From positions 1,488,001-1,552,000 of the forward strand of contig NZ_CP011868.1 in the NCBI RefSeq assembly GCF_001294645.1: a DNA stretch of 64,000 bases, given 5' to 3'. Source of the DNA: Pseudonocardia sp. HH130629-09. GTDB taxonomy: Bacteria > Actinomycetota > Actinomycetes > Mycobacteriales > Pseudonocardiaceae. The position numbers were made by a program, and so were the translations under genes. The notes beneath the pieces are model-generated. The model worked only from the letters and a program-made list of their open reading frames with translations. It had not been told where the DNA came from and searched no databases. This document shows, piece by piece, positions 19,301 through 28,304 of the stretch (position 1 is the stretch's first letter; every line of letters starts with the position of its first letter).

Positions 19301-20329
19301 TCAGTTCTGCTTCTGGGTCGGGCCGTCGAGGGCCGCGCCGGGGAACACCATCGGCCGGGGGATGCCGTCGTCGTCGAAGGCATCGGTGATCGCGCCGTTG
19401 AGCGCGCGCTGCACCGCCCACTGCCGGCCCGGGCTGACCCGCACGGTGATCCGCAGCGTGACGCCCTCCGGGCCGATCTTGTCGACGCCGAGCACCTCGG
19501 GGGCCTCCAGTACGTCCCCGGCGATGTCGTCCTGGGCGGCGCGCTCGGTGGCGGTCCTCCCGGCCAGCTCGGTGGCCTCCTCGACGTCGGCGTGGTGCGC
19601 GATCGGCAGGTCGACCACCGCGACCGCGTAGCCCTGGCTCATGTTGCCCACGCGCAGGATCTCGCCGTTGCGGACGTACCAGACGGTGCCCTTGATGTCG
19701 CGGATCGTGGTGATCCGCAGGCCGACCGCCTCGACGGTGCCGACGGCCTCCCCGACGTCCACGACGTCGCCGACGCCGTACTGGTCCTCCAGCAGCATGA
19801 ACATGCCGGACAGGAAGTCGCGCACGAGGTTCTGCGCACCGAAACCGATGGCGAGCCCGATCACCCCGGCGCCGGCCAGCAGCGGGCCCAGCGGGTAGCC
19901 GAGCTCGTTCATGACCATCATCACCGCGACGAGCAGCACCACCGCCGAGACGATCGACCGCAGCACCGAGCCGATCGTGCGTGCCCGCTGCGCCCGTCGC
20001 TGGGTGCCGGGGTCCGCCGGTGCGGCGGCCCCACGGCCGCCCGGCCGCAACCGGCGGGCCCGGCCGACCAGCGCGGTGAACCGGCCGTTGGTGGCGCCGT
20101 CGACCATCCGCCCGATCGCCCGGTGCGCCAGCCAGCGGAACAGCACCGCGACCACGACGATCACGGTGATCGCGACGGTCTTGCTGACCAGGGTGTCCGC
20201 GTGCTGGGCCAGGAAGTCGTTGCTGGTCCAGCGGTAGAGCGTGGCGCACCACGAACCGGCGTCCTGGACGCAGTCGGGCATCAGCGACACGTCCTGCAGA
20301 GGAACGTCGGGCAGCACGACGGGGGTCAC
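19301..20329 (-). CDS. Small-conductance mechanosensitive channel (MscS family)
   Basis: 342 residues. Predicted membrane segments lie near residues 48-68 ([19 protein letters not shown]), 120-142 and 145-168. The last is the pore-lining TM3-like region ([22 protein letters not shown]) leading into the MscS beta-domain ([29 protein letters not shown], then [16 protein letters not shown]). A cytosolic alpha/beta domain closes the protein. It opens under membrane tension on osmotic downshift. GTG 20329 follows a GGAGGA Shine-Dalgarno. The upstream member of a pair with glbO. Confidence 0.93.
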   Translation of the reverse strand: MTPVVLPDVPLQDVSLMPDCVQDAGSWCATLYRWTSNDFLAQHADTLVSKTVAITVIVVVAVLFRWLAHRAIGRMVDGATNGRFTALVGRARRLRPGGRGAAAPADPGTQRRAQRARTIGSVLRSIVSAVVLLVAVMMVMNELGYPLGPLLAGAGVIGLAIGFGAQNLVRDFLSGMFMLLEDQYGVGDVVDVGEAVGTVEAVGLRITTIRDIKGTVWYVRNGEILRVGNMSQGYAVAVVDLPIAHHADVEEATELAGRTATERAAQDDIAGDVLEAPEVLGVDKIGPEGVTLRITVRVSPGRQWAVQRALNGAITDAFDDDGIPRPMVFPGAALDGPTQKQN

Positions 20330-20379
20330 GAGTCCTCCTCGGGGGCGGTGAGGGCTGCGTCGGAGCCCCCGAGGCTACG

Positions 20380-21033
20380 TCACCCTCCGGTGTGACGGCG
20401 GTCGCGCACGTGGTCCGGGACCGGTCGCTGTCCCTGCAGGTCAGGGGCGGTTTCCGGAGGGCCTGCGACGGTCCGCAGCGGCACCACGCCGGCCCAGGCG
20501 AGACCGGCGGCGACGTCGGCGTCGTCGTCCGACGGCGGCCCGGAGCGGCTCTTCACGCTCGCCTCGGCCAGGTCGAGGGCGAACACCGCGGTGGCGGCCA
20601 GCTCCCGGCGGTCCGGGCGGCGGGCGTGGTCCCAGGCGCCCGGGGTGAGGTGCTCGACGATCACCCGCAGTGCGTGCAGACGCTCGTCGTCACCGGTGAC
20701 GCGGCGGGCGTCGCCGTGGACGACGGCGCTGCGGTAGTTCATCGAGAAGTGCATCAGCGCGCGGGCGTGCACGATGCCGTCGAGGTGGGTCACGGTCACG
20801 CAGCAGGGCAGCGTGTCCCCGGCCAGGTAGCGGGCCCCGGACGAGCCGTGCAGGTAGAGCGTGTCGCCGTCGCGGCCGTAGGCGGTCGGGAGGACGACGG
20901 GTGCGCCGTCGCGGACGAAGCCGAGGTGGGCGACGAGGCCGTCGTCGAGGACCGCGTGCAGGTCGGCCCGGTCGACGGCGGCCCGGTCGCGTTTGCGGCC
21001 CAGTGTGCTGCGGGTGGTGGGGGAGAGCGTCAC
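20380..21033 (-). CDS. Pyridoxamine 5'-phosphate oxidase-like FMN split-barrel protein
   Basis: 217 residues from GTG 21033 ([17 protein letters not shown]). The split-barrel fold is recognised from [41 protein letters not shown], and the Cys/Val/Thr strand with [24 protein letters not shown]. This is the NimA/flavin-nucleotide-binding branch (COG3467-like) and not biosynthetic PdxH. These proteins bind FMN or F420 and reduce or oxidise small molecules; the substrate here is unknown. It is divergent from a MocR regulator 68 nt away, an arrangement common for regulator-target pairs. Confidence 0.85.
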   Translation of the reverse strand: MTLSPTTRSTLGRKRDRAAVDRADLHAVLDDGLVAHLGFVRDGAPVVLPTAYGRDGDTLYLHGSSGARYLAGDTLPCCVTVTHLDGIVHARALMHFSMNYRSAVVHGDARRVTGDDERLHALRVIVEHLTPGAWDHARRPDRRELAATAVFALDLAEASVKSRSGPPSDDDADVAAGLAWAGVVPLRTVAGPPETAPDLQGQRPVPDHVRDRRHTGG

Positions 21034-21054
21034 ACCCCGAGCATGACCGGCGAC

Positions 21055-21101
21055 AGTGGCATCCTGGAACGGCCACTTCTGTCCTTGTACGAAAGGCCAC
21101 T
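21055..21101. promoter_or_regulatory. Candidate MocR operator: three AGTGGC half-sites
   Basis: The 68-nt divergent region holds AGTGGC at 21055-21060 and two GGCCACT copies at 21071-21077 and 21095-21101. The first and second form an inverted repeat (AGTGGC N11 GCCACT) and the second and third a direct repeat with 24-nt period. MocR-type regulators commonly bind direct and inverted half-sites in such regions. Inferred from layout only. Confidence 0.45.
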
Positions 21102-22457
21102 GTGCCGGATCTCCCGATCGTCCTCGACCGCGCCGGGGCGACCCCGCTGGCGGTCCAGCTCGCCGACGCCCTGCGCGCCGCGGCGGCCGGCGGTGCACTG
21201 CGGCCCGGTGACCGGCTCCCGTCGACCCGCGGGCTCGCGACGACGCTGCGGGTGTCCCGGACGGTCACCGCAGCGGCTTACGACCAGCTGCTCGCCGAGG
21301 GCTGGGTCACCGGTCGGGTCGGCGCGGGGACGTTCGTGACCGCGGTCCCCGGGCCCGCCCCCACGGGCCCGGCAGCGACCACCGGGCCCCGGCCGCGGGC
21401 CGAGCCGTCGGTGCTGGACCCGGGGCGGCCGTGCGTCGCGGCGCTGGATCCCGCGATGTGGCGCCGTGCCTGGCGGGCCGCCGCCGACCCACCCCCGGAC
21501 GACCGCCCCCGCGCCGACGGGCTGGCCCCGTTCCACGAGGCCGTTGCCGGGCACCTGCTGCGTCACCGTGGGCTCACCCCGCCCGCGGACACCGTGCTGG
21601 CCACCGCCGGGACCTCCGCCGCCGTCGCGGAGCTGGCCCGGCTGCTGCCCCCGGGGGCGACCGTCGCCGTGGAGGAGCCGGGGTATCCGCGGGCGGTCAG
21701 CGCGCTGCGCGCTGCCGGGCTGCGGGTCGTCGGCGTGCCGGTGGACGACGACGGCCTGGTCGTCGACGCGGTCCCGGCCGGATGCGCGGCGGTCTACACC
21801 ACCCCCGCACACCAGTTCCCGACCGCGGTGCGGCTCTCCGCCGCCCGCCGGGTCGCCCTGGTCGAGCGGGCCCGCGCCGAGGAGCTCCTGGTCATCGAGG
21901 ACGACTACGACGGAGAGCTGCGCTACGACGTCGCCCCGCTGCCCCTGCTGGCCGCGCTCGCACCCGGCCACGTCGTGCACCTGGGCACGGCGAGCAAGAT
22001 CCTCAGCCCGACGCTCGGGGTCGGCTGGGTGGTCGCGCCACCCGCCGTCGTCGACGCCTGGCGGGACCTGCGCGCCCGGACCGGCACCCGGCCGTCGCCG
22101 GCGGGGCAGCTCGTCCTCACCGCGCTCGCCGCGCGCGGCGACCTGTCCCGGCACCTGCGACGGCTGCGCCGCGAGCTCCGCGAGCGCCGGGCCCAGGTGC
22201 TGGCCACGGCCCGCGCGGCGGGCTGGGCGGTCCACGGGGACCCGGCCGGGGCGCACCTGGTGCTGCGTCCGCCCGAGGGCGAGCGGGCCGCGATCGCGGC
22301 GGCCGCCGGGCGCGGCGTCGCCGTACGTGGACTGGCCGACTACCACCAGGGCACGCCCCGCACGTCCGGGCTGGTCGTCGGGTACGCGGCCGGGACACGG
22401 GCCGAGCTGACCGCCGCGCTGGCGGCGCTGGTGGGGTGCGCCGCCGCCCGGCTGTGA
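21102..22457 (+). CDS. MocR/PdxR-type transcriptional regulator (GntR wHTH + PLP aminotransferase domain)
   Basis: 451 residues from GTG 21102. The N-terminal GntR winged helix (1-75) has [32 protein letters not shown] and [17 protein letters not shown] proline/alanine linker leads to a fold-type I aminotransferase-like domain with [38 protein letters not shown] and the PLP-binding lysine K299 in [12 protein letters not shown] or an aldimine is the likely effector. The neighbouring PNPOx-like gene is the obvious target, and autoregulation is likely. Confidence 0.93.
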   Translation: MPDLPIVLDRAGATPLAVQLADALRAAAAGGALRPGDRLPSTRGLATTLRVSRTVTAAAYDQLLAEGWVTGRVGAGTFVTAVPGPAPTGPAATTGPRPRAEPSVLDPGRPCVAALDPAMWRRAWRAAADPPPDDRPRADGLAPFHEAVAGHLLRHRGLTPPADTVLATAGTSAAVAELARLLPPGATVAVEEPGYPRAVSALRAAGLRVVGVPVDDDGLVVDAVPAGCAAVYTTPAHQFPTAVRLSAARRVALVERARAEELLVIEDDYDGELRYDVAPLPLLAALAPGHVVHLGTASKILSPTLGVGWVVAPPAVVDAWRDLRARTGTRPSPAGQLVLTALAARGDLSRHLRRLRRELRERRAQVLATARAAGWAVHGDPAGAHLVLRPPEGERAAIAAAAGRGVAVRGLADYHQGTPRTSGLVVGYAAGTRAELTAALAALVGCAAARL

Positions 22458-22477
22458 GCCCCCGCGCAGCCGCCGCC

Positions 22478-22483
22478 TACCCT
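22478..22483 (+). promoter_or_regulatory. -10 hexamer TACCCT of ddl (leaderless)
   Basis: TACCCT lies 8 nt before ATG 22492 with no Shine-Dalgarno between, consistent with a leaderless transcript. Confidence 0.4.
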
Positions 22484-22491
22484 CGGGCCCC

Positions 22492-23562
22492 ATGAGTGCC
22501 GACCGGGTGAAGGTCGCCGTCGTCTTCGGCGGCCGCAGTTCCGAGCACGCGATCTCGTGCGTGTCCGCGGGCAGCGTGCTGACCCACCTCGACCCGGAGC
22601 GGTTCGAGGCCGTCCCGGTCGGGATCACCCCGGACGGCGCATGGGTGGCCGGCCCGTCCGACCCCGCCCGGCTGGCGATCTCCGGTCGGGAGCTCCCCGA
22701 GGTCGACGGCGCGGCCGAGTCCCTGGTGCTGCCCGGCGAGCCGGGTCGCGGCCTGGTCCGCCTCGACGCGCGCGAGGCGCTGACCTCGGTCGACGTCGTC
22801 TTCCCGATCCTGCACGGCGCGTTCGGCGAGGACGGCACCATCCAGGGGCTGCTGGAGATGGCCGGCCTGCCCTACGTCGGCTCCGGCGTGCTGGCCTCCG
22901 CGGTCGGCATGGACAAGGAGTTCGCGAAGAAGCTGCTGTGCGCCGAGGGCCTTCACGTCGCCGACGGTGTCGTGCTCCGCCCCGGCACCGACATCGGGTT
23001 CGCCGACCGCGACCGACTCGGGCTGCCGCTTTTCGTGAAGCCGGCCCGCGCCGGGTCCTCGATGGGCGTCACCCGGGTCACCGACCCGGCCGCGCTCGAC
23101 GCCGCCGTCGCCGAGGCCCGCCGGCACGACCCGAAGGTGCTCGTCGAGGCGGCCGTGCCCGGCCGTGAGATCGAGTGCGCGGTGCTGGAGTTCCCCGACG
23201 GCAGCGTCCGCGCCAGCCTGCCCGCCGAGCTGCACTACACCGGCGAGTTCTACGACTTCGAGTCGAAGTACCTCGACACCTCCGACCTGCAGATCCCCGC
23301 CAAGCTCGACGACGAGATCACCGAGTCGCTGCGCTGGAAGGCGATCACCGCGTTCCGCGCGCTCGACGTGCAGGGGCTGGCCCGGGTCGACTTCTTCGTC
23401 ACCGACGACGGCGACATCACCGTCAACGAGGTCAACACGATGCCCGGGTTCACCCCGAGCTCGGCGTTCCCGAAGATGTGGGCGGTCACCGGCCTCGACT
23501 ACTCCGAGCTGCTCAGCACCATGATCGACACCGCGCTGGCCCGCGGGACGGGGCTGCGGTAG
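22492..23562 (+). CDS. ddl: D-alanine--D-alanine ligase
   Basis: 356 residues, typical length. It makes D-Ala-D-Ala for peptidoglycan in the cytoplasm, using ATP. The N-terminal domain has [20 protein letters not shown]. The ATP-grasp part has [43 protein letters not shown], and the metal-binding end [36 protein letters not shown] 22492 matches the family start. The stop abuts the stop of the convergent DUF3515 gene with no gap. Same ddl-DUF3515 pairing as in mycobacteria. Confidence 0.97.
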   Translation: MSADRVKVAVVFGGRSSEHAISCVSAGSVLTHLDPERFEAVPVGITPDGAWVAGPSDPARLAISGRELPEVDGAAESLVLPGEPGRGLVRLDAREALTSVDVVFPILHGAFGEDGTIQGLLEMAGLPYVGSGVLASAVGMDKEFAKKLLCAEGLHVADGVVLRPGTDIGFADRDRLGLPLFVKPARAGSSMGVTRVTDPAALDAAVAEARRHDPKVLVEAAVPGREIECAVLEFPDGSVRASLPAELHYTGEFYDFESKYLDTSDLQIPAKLDDEITESLRWKAITAFRALDVQGLARVDFFVTDDGDITVNEVNTMPGFTPSSAFPKMWAVTGLDYSELLSTMIDTALARGTGLR

Positions 23563-24099
23563 CTAGCGGACCCGCACCGGCTGCGGCGGGAGCGTGTCGA
23601 CGACCGCGTCGGACACCGCCTGCAGCGGTCCCGGGCCGGTCTCGGTGGGTGCGGACAGCTCCAGGTACACCCCGCGGTCGACGACGGCGTAGGTCGTGGC
23701 GAGCGCACCCGGCGGCGTGCCCAGCGGCAGCCAGCTCACCCCGTTGACCACGATCAGCGGCGAGGTCGGCCCCAGCTCGGCGGGCCGCTCGGTGCCGCAG
23801 CGCAGCACCACCGGCTCGGGCTCGGCGACCCAGGCCCGCGCGCCGGGGACCGGCGGGTCGATCTCGCGCGGCGCGAGGTCACCGGTGTCACCGGGGAGCC
23901 CGGTGGGCAGCGCCCGCAGCACCGCCTCGCACGACGGCGACGACGCCTGCGGTGCGGCCCGTGCCGGCACTTCCAGGGGACCGGTGTCCGGCCCCGTCGT
24001 CAGGCGGGCCCAGACCGCGAGCCCCGCCACGACGACGGCGAGCAGCAGGGGCAGCGCGAGTGCCACCACGACCGGTGGTGACACGCGTGCCCCTGCCAC
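23563..24099 (-). CDS. DUF3515 membrane-anchored protein
   Basis: 178 residues. One N-terminal hydrophobic segment (PPVVVALALPLLLAVVVAGLAVWA, about 8-31) anchors an external domain. That domain has SCEAVLRALPTGLPG and WVAEPEPVVLRCG, then VNGVSWLPL and RGVYLELSAPTETGPGPLQAVSDAV, the pattern of actinobacterial DUF3515. Two cysteines (in SCEAVL and LRCGTE) could form an extracytoplasmic disulphide. The function is unknown. The fixed location beside ddl and thiL in actinobacteria suggests an envelope-related role. Confidence 0.85.
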   Translation of the reverse strand: MAGARVSPPVVVALALPLLLAVVVAGLAVWARLTTGPDTGPLEVPARAAPQASSPSCEAVLRALPTGLPGDTGDLAPREIDPPVPGARAWVAEPEPVVLRCGTERPAELGPTSPLIVVNGVSWLPLGTPPGALATTYAVVDRGVYLELSAPTETGPGPLQAVSDAVVDTLPPQPVRVR

Positions 24100-24112
24100 G
24101 TCTGTCCCCGTC

Positions 24113-24349
24113 TCAGCTCAGCTTGACCACGGGGCAGGTGAGCGTCCGGGTGATCCCGTTGACGTTCTGCACCCGGGCCACGACCAGCCGGCCGAGCTCG
24201 TCGACGTCGTCCGCCTCGGCGCGCACGATCACGTCGTACGGGCCGGTGACGTCCTCGGCCGAGACGACGCCCGGCAGACCCCCGATCTCGGAGGCGACCG
24301 AGGCGGCCTTGCCGACCTCGGTCTGGACGAGGATGTATGCCTGCACCAC
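24113..24349 (-). CDS. Stand-alone Lrp/AsnC ligand-binding (RAM) domain protein
   Basis: 78 residues from GTG 24349, preceded by GGAAAGGGG at good spacing; GTG 24346 is next in frame. The sequence QAYILVQTEVGKAASVASEIGGLPGVVSAEDVTGPYDVIVRAEADD is a complete RAM domain. No helix-turn-helix is encoded upstream, so it cannot bind DNA by itself. Such SMBP-like proteins oligomerise and may bind amino acids or partner with full-length Lrp proteins. It lies between DUF3515 (13 nt downstream) and thiL (divergent). Confidence 0.88.
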   Translation of the reverse strand: MVQAYILVQTEVGKAASVASEIGGLPGVVSAEDVTGPYDVIVRAEADDVDELGRLVVARVQNVNGITRTLTCPVVKLS

Positions 24350-24434
24350 GGCGTGCCCCTTTCCGGTAACTGCCGACCTGCCGGATGGTTGACGGCAGGA
24401 ATGTCGGACGCAGAACCTACCGGAGGCCGCCCCC

Positions 24435-25436
24435 GTGTCCCCATCCGCGATCACGCCCGAGGGCGGTTCCGAGACCGGTGTCTCACTCCGGGAGGTCGGT
24501 GAGTTCGCCCTGATCGACCGGGTCACCACGGACCGTGTCCAACCGGCTACGACGGAGCTCGGTCCCGGTGACGACTCGGCCGTCGTCACCGCGGCCGACG
24601 GGCGGGTCGTCGCCTGCACCGACGTGCTCGTCGAGGGTGTGCACTTCCGGCTCGACTGGTCGAGCCCCGAGCAGGTCGGACGCAAGGCCGCGGCCGCGAA
24701 CCTCGCCGACATCGCCGCGATGGGGGCGGTGCCCACGTCGCTGCTGGTGGGACTGGCGTGCCCCTCGTCGACGCCCGCGGCGCAGCTCGAGCAGCTGGCC
24801 GACGGGTTGTGGGCCGAGGCCCGCTCGACCGGGGCCGGGCTCGTCGGGGGCGACCTGACCTCGGCGCCGGTGATCGTGGTCTCCGTGACGGCACTGGGGG
24901 ACCTGCAGGGTCGCTCGCCGGTGCTGCGCTCCGGCGCGCGGCCGGGGGACCGGGTGGCGGTGTGCGGCCGCCTGGGCTGGTCCGCGGCCGGGCTGGCCGT
25001 GCTCGGGCGTGGGTTCCGGTCCCCGGCGGTGCTGGTCGACGCGCACCGGGTCCCGGAACCGCCCTACTCCGCGGGTCCGCAGGCCGCCGACGCCGGCGCC
25101 ACGTCCATGATCGACGTCTCGGACGGCCTGCTGGCCGACCTGGCGCACGTCGCGCGGGCCTCGGGGGTGACGCTGCGGCTGCGGTCGCGGGCGTTCACGG
25201 TGCCTGCGCGGCTGGCCGAGATCGCGTCCGCGTTGGGCCTGGACCCGCTGCGCTGGGTCCTGACCGGCGGTGAGGACCACGCGCTCGCGGCGACCTTCCC
25301 CGGCGACGCGCCGTTGCCCGAGGGCTGGACCGAGGTCGGGGCCGTCGAGGCAGCGGATGCCGAGGGCCCCGGGGTCACCGTCGACGGCCGCCCCTACGAC
25401 GGCGACGCCGGCTGGGCCCACTTCACCCGCTACTGA
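24435..25436 (+). CDS. thiL: Thiamine-monophosphate kinase
   Basis: 333 residues, family length. It phosphorylates thiamine monophosphate to thiamine diphosphate with ATP. Motifs in order: REVGEFALIDRVT, the Mg/ATP loop GPGDDSAVV (43-51), CTDVLVEGVHFRLDWSSPEQVGRKAAAANLADIAAMGA, GLVGGDLTSAP, and MIDVSDGLLADLAHVARASGV, with GGEDHALAATF near the end. GTG 24435 gives a short N-terminal extension. In many actinobacteria ung follows thiL directly; here ung is about 25 kb away. Confidence 0.96.
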   Translation: MSPSAITPEGGSETGVSLREVGEFALIDRVTTDRVQPATTELGPGDDSAVVTAADGRVVACTDVLVEGVHFRLDWSSPEQVGRKAAAANLADIAAMGAVPTSLLVGLACPSSTPAAQLEQLADGLWAEARSTGAGLVGGDLTSAPVIVVSVTALGDLQGRSPVLRSGARPGDRVAVCGRLGWSAAGLAVLGRGFRSPAVLVDAHRVPEPPYSAGPQAADAGATSMIDVSDGLLADLAHVARASGVTLRLRSRAFTVPARLAEIASALGLDPLRWVLTGGEDHALAATFPGDAPLPEGWTEVGAVEAADAEGPGVTVDGRPYDGDAGWAHFTRY

Positions 25437-25470
25437 CCGCGGCGACCGACCGCGGCACGCGCACACGACG

Positions 25471-25503
25471 GCGGCCCGGTCCCTCGGTGAGGGACCGGGC
25501 CGC
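25471..25503. terminator. Strong bidirectional hairpin between thiL and the next gene
   Basis: GCGGCCCGGTCCC (25471-25483) pairs perfectly with GGGACCGGGCCGC (25491-25503) around a 7-nt loop. It separates convergent thiL and the 91-residue hypothetical gene. Confidence 0.75.
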
Positions 25504-25517
25504 CGGAAGCTCGGGGC

Positions 25518-25793
25518 TCAGGCGCCGCGGCGCCAGAACAGCAGCGCCCGGCGCAGCCGGTTGCGCAGGCTGGGGTGACCGGGGACCGACCGCTGTGGGG
25601 CCGGGAACTGCCGGAACTCCGTGGGCGGCGGGGTCAGGTGGGCCGCCGGGAGGGTCGGCGGGTCCATCGCGACCAGGGTCTGCGGGAAGTGGCGCGCATC
25701 GGGCGACGGGGTCTTCTCGGGGTGCACGGTCGTCTCCTCCACGGCCGTTCCATCGCTCGCGGTGGCTCGATCGTTACCGACCAACTGCTGCAT
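25518..25793 (-). CDS. Small hypothetical protein, proline-rich with a basic C-terminus
   Basis: 91 residues from ATG 25793, chosen because AGGAGG lies 5 nt upstream. The N-terminus is MQQLVGNDRATASDG, the middle is Pro/Thr-rich (PPTLPAAHLTPPPTEFRQFPAPQ) and the end is basic and aromatic (LRNRLRRALLFWRRGA). There is no signal peptide or full-length membrane span; the terminal RRALLFWRR could be an amphipathic membrane-binding helix. I recognise no family. Confidence 0.5.
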   Translation of the reverse strand: MQQLVGNDRATASDGTAVEETTVHPEKTPSPDARHFPQTLVAMDPPTLPAAHLTPPPTEFRQFPAPQRSVPGHPSLRNRLRRALLFWRRGA

Positions 25794-26057
25794 CTCCGGC
25801 CTCCTCACGGTCTCGGGCGGGGTACATCGCCGGGTCCCGTACCCGCCGGGGCCGGGGTCCCTCCGCGCGTGCCGCATCCGTGACGGGCCACCGCGGGGCC
25901 CGGGAAGGGGAGCGCGGGGCGGCGGTGCCTGCCCACCCAGGGTACAGACGTGACGTGTGCCGGAGACGTGTGCGGTGGCTCACCGGGCGGGCCGTCGGGC
26001 ACCCGGGTGCTCGCTACGGTGAATGCCGAGCAGGCGGGACGAGTGGACGGAGCGGGC
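25794..26057. other. 264-nt divergent intergenic region
   Basis: This region lies between the small minus-strand gene and the plus-strand membrane protein gene. A TANNNT hexamer (TACGGT, 26015-26020) could be the -10 of the latter. Reading frames extend through it, but only the downstream start at 26058 has a convincing Shine-Dalgarno. I see no RNA gene or clear operator. Confidence 0.4.
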
Positions 26058-26396
26058 GTGTCGGGGCTGGTGGCGGTGGTGGCGTGGGCCGCCCTGGCGG
26101 GATGGATCGCCGCCGGCGTGCTGCTCGTGGTGGCCCACCGGCGGCTGGAACGGCTGGAGCGGGAGCACACCGCCCGCAAGTGGGACATCGTCGCGCTGCG
26201 TGCGGAGCTGCGGGCGCTGCACCGGCGACCGGACGACGGCTCCCGCCCTGCCGGTGGCTCCCGCCCGGCCGGCGGCGACACCGGGTCCCGGGTCCCCGCC
26301 GGCGGGGCGCCCGGACGTACCCGGACGGCCGGCGCCACGGCATGGCGCCGGTCGCACCGGCGCCCGGAGGGCCGCACCCGGCGGGTCCCCTCCTGA
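26058..26396 (+). CDS. Small single-pass membrane protein
   Basis: 112 residues from GTG 26058, preceded by GGAG 5 nt upstream; in-frame GTGs at 26043 and 26019 are weaker alternatives. One hydrophobic helix (GLVAVVAWAALAGWIAAGVLLVVAH, about 3-27) is followed by a short charged helix (RRLERLEREHTARKWDIVALRAELRAL), then a basic Pro/Gly/Arg-rich tail. A cytoplasmic C-terminus is expected from the positive charge. I do not recognise a family. Confidence 0.5.
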   Translation: MSGLVAVVAWAALAGWIAAGVLLVVAHRRLERLEREHTARKWDIVALRAELRALHRRPDDGSRPAGGSRPAGGDTGSRVPAGGAPGRTRTAGATAWRRSHRRPEGRTRRVPS

Positions 26397-26406
26397 ACGG
26401 GCGGTG

Positions 26407-27297
26407 TCAGGCGGTGACCCGCGAGGACGACAGGGTGGCCGCCACGTCGAGCGCCGACCGGCCCTCGGGGTTCAGGTCGAGCACCACGAGGTCGGTCGCA
26501 CCCGCCTCGGCGAACCGGGCGAACTCCCGCGCCAGCTGCTCCTCCGATCCGGCCACCACCGTGTCCTCCGGCCCGCGGAGCCCGCTGCGGTCCAGCAGCG
26601 CCCGATAGCTGGGCAGCCTCCCGACGGCGGCGAAGTCCTGCGCGACCGACTCCAGCATCCGGTCGGGGTCGGTGGTCACGCCCACCACCACGGAGACCAC
26701 GATCCGAGCGGTGTCCGGGAGCGCGGGCCGCAGGTGGTCGCGCACGAAGTCCGGGCGGACCCAGGTCGCGACGGTGCCGTCGGTCAGCTCCCCGGCGATC
26801 TCCAGCATCCGGGGGCCGAGGGCCGACAGCAGCACCCGCGGCGCCGGCACCGGCCGCGGCAACGTGAGCTGTGTGTCGACGTCGAGGAACCGGCCCCGGT
26901 GGGTCACCCGCTCCCCGTGCAGCAGCGGGATCAGCACCTCCAGGTACTCCCGCGTCCGGGCGGCGGGCGCGTCGAACGGCAGCCCGAGTTCACCGGTGAG
27001 GTAAGGGGCGTGGCCCGGGCCCACCCCGAGCGTCAGCCGGCCGTCGAGGGCCGCCTGCGTGGTCAGTGCCTGGGCGGCGAGCGCGACGGGATGCCGGGGA
27101 CCGGTCAGGGTGACCGCGGTGCCGAGCTCGGCGGGCCCGGTACCCGGCTCCGCCGCGGCGAGCAGGGTCAACGGGTCCCAGCTGCCGGGCATCTGGTTGG
27201 CCCAGACCGCGTCGAGGCCCCGGCGGCCCGCGTCGAGCACGGTCTCCCGGACGGCGGCGGGGCCGTCGGGGGTGAGGTTCAGGGTTCCGATCCGCAT
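26407..27297 (-). CDS. LLM-class (luciferase-like, probably F420-dependent) oxidoreductase
   Basis: 296 residues from ATG 27297 (MRIGTLNLTPDG). It is a TIM-barrel bacterial luciferase-like protein with LDAVWANQMPGSWDPLTLLAAAE, LGTAVTLTGPRHPVALAAQALTTQAALDGRLTLGVG, the PRVLLSALGPRMLEIAGELTDGTVATW segment, and ARFAEAGATDLVVLDL at the end. This pattern is seen in actinobacterial F420-dependent enzymes, though FMN use cannot be excluded. The substrate is unknown. It is divergently paired with a LysR regulator 98 nt away. Confidence 0.9.
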   Translation of the reverse strand: MRIGTLNLTPDGPAAVRETVLDAGRRGLDAVWANQMPGSWDPLTLLAAAEPGTGPAELGTAVTLTGPRHPVALAAQALTTQAALDGRLTLGVGPGHAPYLTGELGLPFDAPAARTREYLEVLIPLLHGERVTHRGRFLDVDTQLTLPRPVPAPRVLLSALGPRMLEIAGELTDGTVATWVRPDFVRDHLRPALPDTARIVVSVVVGVTTDPDRMLESVAQDFAAVGRLPSYRALLDRSGLRGPEDTVVAGSEEQLAREFARFAEAGATDLVVLDLNPEGRSALDVAATLSSSRVTA

Positions 27298-27355
27298 GGT
27301 CACCAGTGCAGCCGCGCCGGGCCCGGGGAACCAGGCCGGAACAACCCGCACAGCG

Positions 27356-27370
27356 ATCGGCGTTCGTGAT
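27356..27370. promoter_or_regulatory. Candidate LysR box ATC-N9-GAT
   Basis: ATC (27356-27358) and GAT (27368-27370) form a dyad with the T-N11-A core of LysR-type sites. It lies in the intergenic region between the LLM oxidoreductase gene and the LysR gene. Short motif, so chance occurrence is possible. Confidence 0.4.
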
Positions 27371-27395
27371 CGACAGAGGTCGGGGAGGGTGTGGG

Positions 27396-28280
27396 ATGGA
27401 ACTGCGCGGGTTGCGGTACTTCGTGACGGTGGCCGAGGAGCTGCACTTCGGCCGGGCCGCCGAGCGGCTGCACATCGTGCAGCCCGCGGTGAGCCAACAG
27501 GTGGCCCGGCTCGAACGCGAGCTCGGGACCCGGCTGCTGGACCGGTCCTCGCGCCACGTCCGGCTCACCCCCGCCGGGCACCGGGTGCTGGCCGCGGCGC
27601 GGGAGGCACTGGCGGCGGCGGAGCGGGTGCGTGCGGTCGTGGACGCGCCGGCGACCCGGATCCGCGTCGGCACTGCGCCCGGGCTCACCGGTCGTCTGGA
27701 GCTGGCGCTGCGCCGGCTGCAGGAGTGCTCCCCGGATCTCGAGGTCCAGCTGTTCGACCTGCCGGTGCCCGAGCGGCTCTCGGCGGTGACCGACGGCCTC
27801 CTGGACCTCGCGGTGGCCCGGGGGGAGCCCTCGGGACCCGGCCTGGTGGTGCGCCCGGCGTGGAGCGAGCAGCTGCACGCGGTCGTGTCCGACCGGCACC
27901 CGCTGGTGCGCCGGTCCTCGGTGCGGCTGTCGGCGCTGGCCGCGGCCGGGCCGTTCCGGCCGCCGTGCCGGGACACCGACCCGCCCTGGCGCGACGCCCT
28001 CGCCCGGATGGTCGCCCCGTCCGGGGCCCGGATGGGCCGGCCGGTCGGGGTGGGTGAGGCCGTCGTCGCGGAGATGGGGGCCGATCCCGCCGGGTGGACG
28101 CTGCTGCCCGCCGGGCGGGCCGCGGCGTCCGGGGCGTCGCGGGTGCGCGAGATCCCGATCGACCCGCCGGTGACGGTCACCGGGTCGGTGGTCGCGCCGT
28201 CGTCGACGACCCCGGGCTGCCTCGCCGCGGTCGTCGACGCGTTCCGCGACGCCGACCTCAGCGATCTGGCGTCGGCCTGA
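27396..28280 (+). CDS. LysR-family transcriptional regulator
   Basis: 294 residues from ATG 27396, preceded by GGGGAGGG. The N-terminal winged helix-turn-helix is typical: LRYFVTVAEELHFGRAAERLHIVQPAVSQQVARLERELGTRLL (about 6-48), then RHVRLTPAGH. The effector-binding domain has IRVGTAPGLTGRLELALRRL and VTDGLLDLAVARG. The region between strands near residue 190 is shorter than in many LysR proteins. It probably controls the divergent LLM oxidoreductase gene and itself; the ligand is unknown. Confidence 0.94.
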   Translation: MELRGLRYFVTVAEELHFGRAAERLHIVQPAVSQQVARLERELGTRLLDRSSRHVRLTPAGHRVLAAAREALAAAERVRAVVDAPATRIRVGTAPGLTGRLELALRRLQECSPDLEVQLFDLPVPERLSAVTDGLLDLAVARGEPSGPGLVVRPAWSEQLHAVVSDRHPLVRRSSVRLSALAAAGPFRPPCRDTDPPWRDALARMVAPSGARMGRPVGVGEAVVAEMGADPAGWTLLPAGRAAASGASRVREIPIDPPVTVTGSVVAPSSTTPGCLAAVVDAFRDADLSDLASA

Positions 28281-28304
28281 CGGGGCACCGGGTCCGGCGC
28301 CGCA

